From positions 1-19,469 of the forward strand of contig NZ_JOHO01000086.1 in the NCBI RefSeq assembly GCF_000719705.1: a DNA stretch of 19,469 nt, written 5' to 3'. The notes below the pieces were generated by a model. The model did not search any database, was not told the DNA's origin, and saw only the letters and a list, made by a program, of their open reading frames with translations. Shown in pieces: positions 14,523-19,469 of this stretch. The first letter of the stretch is position 1. Every line of letters starts with the position of its first letter. This DNA comes from Streptomyces sp. NRRL S-350. GTDB taxonomy: Bacteria > Actinomycetota > Actinomycetes > Streptomycetales > Streptomycetaceae. A program made the translations under genes and the position numbers.

Positions 14523-14552
14523 ATTCTTGTCGTGGCAGCGGGGTGCGGACAA
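14523..14552 (-). promoter_or_regulatory. Possible promoter of the small secreted-protein gene
   Basis: On the - strand TTGTCC (14552-14547) and AAGAAT (14528-14523) are spaced by 18 bases, about 80 bases before the ATG. The match is moderate. Confidence 0.4.
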
Positions 14553-14724
14553 GAGCTTCGCCCGCCCGCTGCGCCTCCTTCGCCCGACGCAGACACGGGG
14601 CATGACGCCACGTCAGGTGAATCGGGGCGGGCCCCGGTGGATGCCCGGGGTCGACGGCATCCGGTCGACCGCGGCCGGGCTGTGACCGGTGGGCCGACCA
14701 GCGTGCCGACCAGACGCGCCCGTG

Positions 14725-15441
14725 TCACACCAGTGCCGCTCCGCCGTCCACCGCGAGCGTGGTGCCGGTGACGTAGGCGTTCGACAAGACGAAGAGGTAG
14801 GCCGCCGCGGCCTCCTCCGCGGTGCCGACGCGCCGCGTGAGCAGCTCGGCCCCGGCGCCCTGGAGGAAGGCCTCCGGGTCCGGGACGCTGCCGTCCCACA
14901 GCTCGGTGCGGATCACGCCGGGCTGCACCACGTTGACGCGCAGAGGGGCGAGTTCGACGGCGAGTGCCCGGGACAGGGCCTCGATGCCGCCGGTGATGCC
15001 TGCCGTGAGCGCGGTTCCGGCCAGGGGGCGGATCGCGAGGACGCCGGAGCTGAAAGTGATCGATCCGCCGTCGCGCAGTCGCGGTGCGGCGTACTTGGCG
15101 GAGAGGAACGCGCCCCAGAACCGGCGCTCGAAGACGGCCCTGGCCTCCTGCGGGGTGGTCTCGACCAACGGCTTGATCAGGAGGGATTCGCCCGCGGTGT
15201 AGACGAGGTGGTCGAACTCCCCGACCTCTTCGAAGAACGCGGCGATGGCGTTGCCGTCGGCGACGTCCAGGCGGCGGCCTTCGGCGGGCTCGCCCAACCG
15301 CTTCGCCGCGGCGTCCACTCGGTCCTGGCTGCTGGAGGCGACCACGACGTCCGCGCCCGCCGCCGCGGCCTGTCGGGCTACCGCGAAGCCGATGCCGGAG
15401 GTGCCACCGATGATCACGATCTTCTTGCCGGCCAGAGACAT
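14725..15441 (-). CDS. SDR-fold protein lacking the YxxxK catalytic pair
   Basis: The 238-residue protein has the short-chain dehydrogenase Rossmann motif GGTSGIG (12-18), the LDV strand near 58-60 that binds adenine in SDRs, the strand-5 serines ITFSSG (Ser131/132) and the late PGVIRTELWD segment. Where the Tyr-x-x-x-Lys pair should follow, the sequence is GTALTAGITGGIEAL, so neither Tyr nor Lys is present around residues 145-150. It probably binds NAD(P) but may have changed or lost oxidoreductase chemistry. I recall similar atypical SDRs in other actinobacteria, which suggests a stable subgroup and not a damaged gene. The ATG at 15441 follows AAGGAG by 8 bases. It is divergent from an AraC-type gene that likely controls it. 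Confidence 0.88.
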   Translation of the reverse strand: MSLAGKKIVIIGGTSGIGFAVARQAAAAGADVVVASSSQDRVDAAAKRLGEPAEGRRLDVADGNAIAAFFEEVGEFDHLVYTAGESLLIKPLVETTPQEARAVFERRFWGAFLSAKYAAPRLRDGGSITFSSGVLAIRPLAGTALTAGITGGIEALSRALAVELAPLRVNVVQPGVIRTELWDGSVPDPEAFLQGAGAELLTRRVGTAEEAAAAYLFVLSNAYVTGTTLAVDGGAALV

Positions 15442-15494
15442 GGGGTCCGCTCCTTCGTCGATGCGGTGCCGGGTCCGGCAACCGCCACGGCAAG

Positions 15495-15523
15495 AACGTA
15501 CGCCTGCTCATCGAGACGGTGAA
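15495..15523 (-). promoter_or_regulatory. Promoter of the SDR gene
   Basis: On the - strand TTCACC (15523-15518) and TACGTT (15500-15495) have a 17-base spacer. The -35 overlaps the palindrome at 15520-15533, so a bound regulator would directly affect this promoter. Confidence 0.5.
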
Positions 15524-15533
15524 TGACCATTCA
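15520..15533. promoter_or_regulatory. Palindromic operator between the SDR and AraC-type genes
   Basis: TGAATG-AC-CATTCA is a perfect 6+2+6 inverted repeat in the 142-base divergent spacer. Around it CGAGACG (15512-15518) and its complement CGTCTCG (15553-15559) form a second, wider inverted repeat. The likely binder is the AraC-type protein encoded next door, though AraC proteins more often use direct repeats. Confidence 0.6.
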
Positions 15534-15583
15534 TCTCGGTTCCATGTCATATCGTCTCGCTGTACCAGCACTAGAGTGGCGTC

Positions 15584-16540
15584 ATGGACATCCTGAGCGA
15601 CACCCTCGAAGTCCTGCGCACGGGACGCCCGATGGTGACTCGCACCGACGCGCACGCCCCGTGGTCCCTGAAGTTCCAACCCGTCTCCGGAGCCGGCTTC
15701 CACGTGGTCGTGGAAGGACACTGCCACCTGCTGCCGCCACGCGGCCGACCGCTCGCGCTCGGGCCCGGCGACATCGTGTTCCTGCAGCGGGGCAGCGGAC
15801 ACACGCTGTGCGACGTACCGGGCCGCGATCCGGTGGACTTCGTCCCGGAGCGCGTGGACCGTTCCTCGCCGATCGGCCAGGTCACCGTGGACGGACCGGG
15901 GCCGCACACGGTGCTGGTCTGCGGCGCGTACGCGATCGACGTCGATCGCCCGCATCCGCTGTTCAGCGATCTTCCGGAGGTCATCCACCTCCCCGCGGTC
16001 CCGGGCCGCCACGCGGTGCTGCGCTCGGCGGTCGATCAGCTGTGCGCCGAGTTCCACGCGCCGCAGCCGGGCTCGGACGCGGTCGTCACGGCGCTCATCG
16101 ATCTGCTGCTGCTGTACATCCTCCGGTCGTGGTACGCCGAGCTGCCGAAGGAACGGACCCGGGGTTGGACGGCCGCGCTGACCGACCCGGCGGTCGCGCC
16201 CGCCCTGAAGGCGATCCACGACGAGCCCGGCCGGCCCTGGACGGTGGAGTCGCTGGGCGCCCGCGCCGGACTGTCCCGGGCGGCGTTCGCCCGCCGCTTC
16301 GCCTCGGTGGTCGGCGAGCCGCCGCTGACCTACCTGGCCAACTGGCGGATGGCCACCGCGGCGCGGTTGCTGCACCGGTCGCCGGCCCCGCTGAGCGCCA
16401 TCGCGCTGCAGACGGGTTACACCTCGGAGTTCGCCTTCGCCAAAGCCTTCAAACGGCACTTCGGATCGCCGCCGGGGGCCTACCGCAAGCAGGCCAGGAC
16501 GGCAGGCGACGAACCTCGCGGACACAGCGGACACGACTGA
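15584..16540 (+). CDS. AraC-family transcriptional regulator with cupin sensor domain
   Basis: The 318-residue protein has an N-terminal cupin-like domain (FHVVVEGHCHLLPP, then LGPGDIVFLQRGSGHTLCD) of the cupin_6 type found in many actinobacterial AraC regulators. The C-terminal double helix-turn-helix reads PWTVESLGARAGLSRAAFARRFASVVGEPPLTYLANWRM and then LSAIALQTGYTSEFAFAKAFKRHFGSPPGAYR, the standard AraC signature. Total length is normal. It is divergent from the SDR gene with an operator in between. This is the usual arrangement for a regulator that activates or represses the neighbouring enzyme in response to a small molecule; the inducer is unknown. The ATG at 15584 gives the natural start (MDILSDTLEVLRTGRP), preceded by a weak AGAGTGG ribosome site. 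Confidence 0.92.
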   Translation: MDILSDTLEVLRTGRPMVTRTDAHAPWSLKFQPVSGAGFHVVVEGHCHLLPPRGRPLALGPGDIVFLQRGSGHTLCDVPGRDPVDFVPERVDRSSPIGQVTVDGPGPHTVLVCGAYAIDVDRPHPLFSDLPEVIHLPAVPGRHAVLRSAVDQLCAEFHAPQPGSDAVVTALIDLLLLYILRSWYAELPKERTRGWTAALTDPAVAPALKAIHDEPGRPWTVESLGARAGLSRAAFARRFASVVGEPPLTYLANWRMATAARLLHRSPAPLSAIALQTGYTSEFAFAKAFKRHFGSPPGAYRKQARTAGDEPRGHSGHD

Positions 16541-16591
16541 CAGCCGCCCGCGTTCCGAGTCCATCCCGCCGAGGACGAGGACTGCCCGGCG

Positions 16592-16619
16592 TTGGTCGGG
16601 CCTGAGGCAGGGTTACCTT
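16592..16619 (+). promoter_or_regulatory. Possible promoter of the CE2 esterase gene
   Basis: TTGGTC (16592-16597) and TACCTT (16614-16619) are spaced by 16 bases, directly followed by the LacI-type palindrome. A repressor bound there would cover the start site. Confidence 0.4.
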
Positions 16620-16632
16620 CGAAGCGCTTCGA
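16619..16632. promoter_or_regulatory. Perfect LacI-family operator palindrome upstream of the esterase
   Basis: TCGAAGCGCTTCGA is fully symmetric with the AGCGCT centre characteristic of LacI-family sites that control sugar and polysaccharide genes in actinobacteria (compare the CebR/CelR site TGGGAGCGCTCCCA). The flanking bases differ from the site at 8148-8161, so a different family member probably binds here. Confidence 0.68.
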
Positions 16633-16889
16633 CAATATGGTGTGCGTCGAGGGCACCACGTCCGGTGCGGCCGGACGCGCACGCCCCCGTGCCGACGATG
16701 CGTCAGGGATGCCTGGCGGCCGTACAAAGCCCCCGGCGGACGTATCGTCGGCCGCCACCACGGGGACCAGCCCTTTCGTCGTGGCCCCGCAACCGCGGTG
16801 CGGGCCGACAGTGTCCGAAAGTCGATGTGGCCGACCCCTGCCTCCGCCGTGCCCGGGGGACGGGCGGCCGAGCGGTGAAGGAGATGCGG

Positions 16890-18446
16890 ATGATGCTCAG
16901 GACGGTCCGGTCCCGGCGGAGACGCCGTGGTCGAGCAGGTGCGCTCATCGCGGTGACCGCCCTCCTGGCGGTGTTCCTGACCGGGTTGGGCGCCGCCGGG
17001 ACGGCGCAGGCAGCCACGGTGGATCCGAACGCCTGGTACGTGCTGGTCAACCGGGCCAGCGGCAAGGTGCTCGACGTCCAGGGCGCGGACACCGGTGACG
17101 GCGCGCGCCTGGTGCAGTGGCCCCGCACCGACGGCGCCAACCAGCAGTTCCGGTTCGTCGACTCGGGTGACGGCACCTACCGGCTGCGGGCCCGCCACTC
17201 CGGGAAGGTGCTGGACGTCTACCAGTACTCCACCGCCGACGGCGCGAACATCGTGCAGTGGGGCGACACCGGCGGCGCCAACCAGCAGTTCCGGGCCGCG
17301 GACTCGCCGGACGGTCACCTCCGCCTGATCAGCCGTCACAGCGCCAAGGCCGTCGGGGTGCCGGGCGGCTCCGTGGCGGACGGCGCCGGGGTGGTGCAGT
17401 ACGCCGACTCGGGCGGGGCCGACCAACAGTGGAAACCGGTCCGGGTCGGCGTACTGGCGCAGGTGCGCACCGCAGGCCGGGTCACGGACGCTGGGGACAC
17501 GGTCCGGTACAGCTGGCCCGGCGTGTACTTCGAGGGCAGGGTCCGGGGCACCGGCGTGGGCGTCGTGCTCGACGACCGGGCCGCCGACTACGACGTCCAG
17601 GTCGACGGGGCCACCGTCGCCACGCTCGTCACGCCCGGCGCGGGCACGCGCTGGATCAACGGCCTGTCGGACGGCGTGCACGACGTCCGGTTGGTCAAGC
17701 GCAACGACAGCCCGTGGGACGTGAGCGCGTTCGGGGGCTTCCTGGCCGCGCCCGGCGGCGCGGTGCTGAGCAAGCCGCCCGCCCGGCACCGCCAGGTCGA
17801 GTTCATCGGGGACTCCCTCACCGTGGGCTACGGCAACCTGTCGACCTCCCACGACTGCACCGGGGACCAGCTCCGGCGGACCACCGACACCGACGTGAGC
17901 TACGGCGCCCTCACTGCCCGGCAGTTGGACGCCGACTACCAGATCAACGGCTATTCCGGCCTCGGCATGGTGCGCAACTTCAACGGGGGCTCGCCCGACG
18001 TCACGTACCGCAGCTTCTACGACCGTGCCCTGCTGAGCGTGTCCGGCGACGTCTGGCAGAACCCTGGCACCTGGCGCCCCCAGCTGGTGGTGGTCAACCT
18101 CGGGACCAACGACTTCTCGACCCCCGTCCACGCCGGTGAGCCGTGGACGCCCGACAGCCTCGCGGCCGCCTACCGCGACGCCTACCGGGACTTCCTCAAG
18201 GAACTGCGGACGCGCTACGGGGCCGGGACCACCTTCCTGGCCGTCGGCAGCGGCCAGTACGCCGGTTACGTCCAGCAGGTGGTCAAGGAGCGCACCGACG
18301 CCGGTGACGGCCGGGTCCGCTACTGGGCCCTCGACAGCTCGGGCTTGGACTTCCAGGGCTGTGACTGGCACTACTCGGCCCATGACGACCGCATCATCGC
18401 GGACCGGCTCACCTCGTTCGTCTCGGGCCTGCCGATGGGCTGGTGA
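16890..18446 (+). CDS. Secreted ricin-trefoil plus CE2-type SGNH esterase
   Basis: The chosen start gives 518 residues. A long signal peptide (Arg-rich RSRRRRRGRAG, hydrophobic LIAVTALLAVFLTGLGAAG, AQA cleavage near 41) is followed by a ricin B-type beta-trefoil (about 43-183) with three QQF/QQW repeats (CBM13-like sugar binding). Next come a jelly-roll domain (~184-298) and an SGNH hydrolase domain (~300-515). The SGNH blocks are GDSLTVGYGN (Ser309 nucleophile), NLGTNDFS (Asn407) and CDWHYSAHDD (Asp492, His494). Jelly roll plus SGNH is the layout of carbohydrate esterase family 2, which removes acetyl groups from xylan and other hemicelluloses. GTG 16875, ATG 16884 and ATG 16893 are also possible starts; ATG 16890 has AAGGAG 6 bases upstream. 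Confidence 0.9.
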   Translation: MMLRTVRSRRRRRGRAGALIAVTALLAVFLTGLGAAGTAQAATVDPNAWYVLVNRASGKVLDVQGADTGDGARLVQWPRTDGANQQFRFVDSGDGTYRLRARHSGKVLDVYQYSTADGANIVQWGDTGGANQQFRAADSPDGHLRLISRHSAKAVGVPGGSVADGAGVVQYADSGGADQQWKPVRVGVLAQVRTAGRVTDAGDTVRYSWPGVYFEGRVRGTGVGVVLDDRAADYDVQVDGATVATLVTPGAGTRWINGLSDGVHDVRLVKRNDSPWDVSAFGGFLAAPGGAVLSKPPARHRQVEFIGDSLTVGYGNLSTSHDCTGDQLRRTTDTDVSYGALTARQLDADYQINGYSGLGMVRNFNGGSPDVTYRSFYDRALLSVSGDVWQNPGTWRPQLVVVNLGTNDFSTPVHAGEPWTPDSLAAAYRDAYRDFLKELRTRYGAGTTFLAVGSGQYAGYVQQVVKERTDAGDGRVRYWALDSSGLDFQGCDWHYSAHDDRIIADRLTSFVSGLPMGW

Positions 18447-18495
18447 CCGAACCGGTGGGCCGGTGACCGGAACCGGTGGGCCGGTGACCGCAGCC
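18437..18495. repeat. Tandem repeat of about 21 bases spanning the esterase stop codon
   Basis: Three units follow each other: 18437-18456 (20 bases), 18457-18477 (21 bases) and a partial third at 18478-18495, built on GGGCCGGTGACCGGAACCGGT. The first unit includes the last codons and stop of the esterase gene, so the array seems to have grown out of the gene's end. Confidence 0.8.
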
Positions 18496-18531
18496 GACAG
18501 GCCGGGCGGTGCACTCCACCGCACTGATCGG

Positions 18532-18568
18532 GCCCGGGCCGGGCAGCGCCTCGCTGCCCGGCCCGGGC
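18532..18568. terminator. Strong bidirectional hairpin terminator
   Basis: A perfect 17-base stem (18532-18548 with 18552-18568) closes on a CCT loop. It lies between the convergent esterase gene (stop 18446, +) and the small hypothetical gene (stop 18589, -) and suits both. Confidence 0.85.
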
Positions 18569-18588
18569 GCCGCTCGGGCGCCCCGCCG

Positions 18589-18954
18589 TCACCCCGGGCG
18601 GCGCTGCTCCGGCACCGTGGGCGGGCGGCGCCGCAGCGGCGCCAACTCGCGCTCCAGGGTGCGGACGTCCAGGGCGATCCGGGCCGCGGTCTCCCGCGGG
18701 CCGGTGCCCGCGGGCAGCCGGCGCGACCACGAGCGGGGCTTGGCCGGGCCGTCCTGGACCATGTGGAAGTTGAGCCTCAGCCCGTCGGCGACGTCGACCA
18801 GGCTCACCAGGATCCGGGTGTCGGGGAGGTCGATGCTCACCTCGTTCCCGATGCACGAGCAGGCGACCAGGCCTTCGATGTCCTCCTCGGCCAGGTACCT
18901 CGCCAGGGGGACAGCCTTCCCCCGGACCAGAAACGGACGATCCATCGGACTCAC
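18589..18954 (-). CDS. Small conserved hypothetical protein
   Basis: The chosen start gives 121 residues beginning VSPMDRPFLVRGKAVPLARYLAEEDIEGLVACSCIGNEVSIDLPDTRILVSLVDV. The central part looks like a compact alpha/beta domain. The C-terminal part (GPRETAARIALDVRTLERELAPLRRR) is a probable amphipathic helix and the tail is Pro/Arg-rich. There is no signal peptide or membrane segment. A CSC pair near residue 35 is notable, but no metal site can be claimed. I recognise it only as an uncharacterised actinobacterial type. GTG at 18954 has AGGAGG about 8 bases upstream; ATG at 18945 is too far from that site. Longer upstream frames run into low-complexity Arg/Ala sequence. Confidence 0.7.
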   Translation of the reverse strand: MSPMDRPFLVRGKAVPLARYLAEEDIEGLVACSCIGNEVSIDLPDTRILVSLVDVADGLRLNFHMVQDGPAKPRSWSRRLPAGTGPRETAARIALDVRTLERELAPLRRRPPTVPEQRRPG

Positions 18955-19201
18955 CGGACCCGCCTCCTCCCCCAGCACGCGTACGGCGCCTCGGCCGCGG
19001 CGCAACCGCGCCGCAACGGACCGGGCCCGCCTATGCTCCACCACATCCGCTCGCGGATCCAACTCGGGGTCTCGCCAATGGACTTGAGCGAAGTCATCGA
19101 CCCGGCGCACCGGCGCACGCTCCGGCGCACCGGGCCCGCCGCCCGCGCCGCGGACAGCACCGCGGCGGCAGCGCCAGCGACGGCAAGAGGCCCGGGGAAC
19201 G

Positions 19202-19244
19202 CCTCGGGTGCCCGTCCGCATACGGCGGACGGGCACCCGAGGCG
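19202..19244. terminator. Very strong hairpin terminator
   Basis: A perfect 19-base inverted repeat (19202-19220 with 19226-19244) closes a 5-base loop ATACG. It lies about 80 bases after the stop of the - strand gene at the right edge, and separates it from the promoter region of the next gene. Confidence 0.85.
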
Positions 19245-19259
19245 GTGCGGGGCAGTGCG

Positions 19260-19312
19260 GGGCGGTGCGGGGGTATTACGGGGCGGTGCGGGGGTATTAC
19301 GGGGCGGTGCGG
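19260..19312. repeat. 21-base tandem repeat, two and a half copies
   Basis: Identical units at 19260-19280 and 19281-19301 (GGGCGGTGCGGGGGTATTACG) are followed by a partial copy at 19302-19312. It lies between the stop of the right-edge gene and its terminator, so it would be in the 3' untranslated part of that mRNA. Confidence 0.9.
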
Positions 19313-19322
19313 CCGGCCGGGT

Positions 19323-19469
19323 TCAGCGACCGGAGCGGCCGTGCAGCACCAGGGCACGGGTCAGGGCGAACAGGCCGCCCGTGCACAGCGCGGTGCGGAG
19401 CATGTTGGACGAGACCCAGCTGTCGGCGAACTGCGCGCGCACCGCGGCGAAGTCGTGGATCTGGGACGG
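19323..19469 (-). CDS. 3' end of a possible DUF1772-like membrane protein (partial)
   Basis: The last 48 residues are visible: PSQIHDFAAVRAQFADSWVSSNMLRTALCTGGLFALTRALVLHGRSGR, then TGA. A soluble segment with WVSSNMLRT leads into a hydrophobic helix at the C-terminus, the ending style of DUF1772/anthrone-oxygenase-like membrane proteins (W, then xxNxxRT, then the last helix). Only the C-terminus is in the window, so this assignment is tentative. Confidence 0.6.
   Translation of the reverse strand, partial: PSQIHDFAAVRAQFADSWVSSNMLRTALCTGGLFALTRALVLHGRSGR

Larger units (their letters stand above)
16541..16889. other. Long upstream region of the CE2 esterase gene
   Basis: This 349-base stretch has no convincing gene. 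A promoter candidate and LacI-type palindrome lie at 16592-16632, which would give a leader of over 250 bases before the ATG at 16890. No clear terminator for the AraC-type gene is visible, and no known riboswitch pattern was recognised in the leader. Confidence 0.55.
18955..19322. other. Intergenic region with terminator and repeats
   Basis: This 368-base stretch has only low-complexity open frames. The part near 18955-19062 should hold the promoter of the gene starting at 18954; TTGGAT (19062-19057, - strand) with an 18-base spacer to GAGCAT is a weak candidate. The right part holds the hairpin at 19202-19244 and the repeat at 19260-19312. Confidence 0.5.

Noticed and set aside
14144..16564. 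806-codon - strand open frame
   Set aside because: It is antisense to the AraC-type gene and out of frame with the SDR gene. Only the last 98 codons are real (small secreted protein).
16449..18524. 691-codon - strand open frame opposite the esterase gene
   Set aside because: It is a low-complexity antisense shadow of a high-GC gene with clear domains on the + strand.
19078..19469. Possible + strand gene starting at an ATG (MDLSEVIDPAHRR)
   Set aside because: It would read through the perfect 19-base hairpin and the 21-base repeats and is antisense to a plausible gene end.

Overview
The window is GC-rich actinobacterial DNA. Third codon positions are strongly G/C, starts are often GTG, ribosome sites are GGAGG-type and several proteins are secreted. 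It most resembles the chromosome of Streptomyces or a close relative such as Kitasatospora. That placement comes from sequence style and remembered protein families, not from a search. I see no rRNA, tRNA, CRISPR array, transposase or phage gene.

Left part (1-7571): the 3' end of an unidentified gene and a short hypothetical gene come first on the + strand. A compact six-gene operon follows on the - strand, read from 7571 down to 747. Its order is a polyprenol-phosphate-type GT2 glycosyltransferase, an FAD amine-oxidase-fold oxidoreductase, a class III PLP aminotransferase, a 119-residue protein of unknown function, a GMC-family FAD alcohol oxidoreductase and an MFS transporter. Every junction overlaps by 4 or 8 bases, so the genes are probably translationally coupled and work in one pathway. 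The GMC oxidoreductase plus aminotransferase suggests conversion of an alcohol to an aldehyde and then to an amine. The glycosyltransferase suggests a glycosylated or lipid-linked substrate, and the MFS protein suggests export or import. I cannot name the product; this is the best candidate for an undescribed system. The long region before the operon (7572-8437) holds a promoter with a LacI-like half operator and, about 250 bases further upstream, a perfect 14-base palindrome TGTGAGCGCTCACA.

Middle part (8438-13816): a secreted GH18 chitinase-like protein (-) has a clear promoter and a TTAGGAAAGTTTCCCAA operator. Next come a conserved hypothetical gene (-), a membrane protein with an extracytoplasmic C-terminal domain (+), a VOC-fold protein (+), an NTF2/SnoaL-like protein (+) and a secreted M64-type zinc peptidase (+).

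Right part (13817-19469): a small secreted two-cysteine protein (-) has a leader that can form alternative hairpins. An SDR-fold protein lacking the usual YxxxK (-) is divergent from an AraC-type regulator (+), with a shared palindromic operator between them. A secreted ricin-trefoil plus CE2/SGNH esterase (+) sits behind a perfect LacI-type palindrome. A small hypothetical protein (-) follows, and the 3' end of a possible DUF1772-like gene (-) runs off the window.

The right two thirds look like an accessory region for polysaccharide use and secretion, with individually controlled secreted enzymes. Four short tandem arrays (two with an 8-base period, two with a period of about 21) lie at or just after gene ends.
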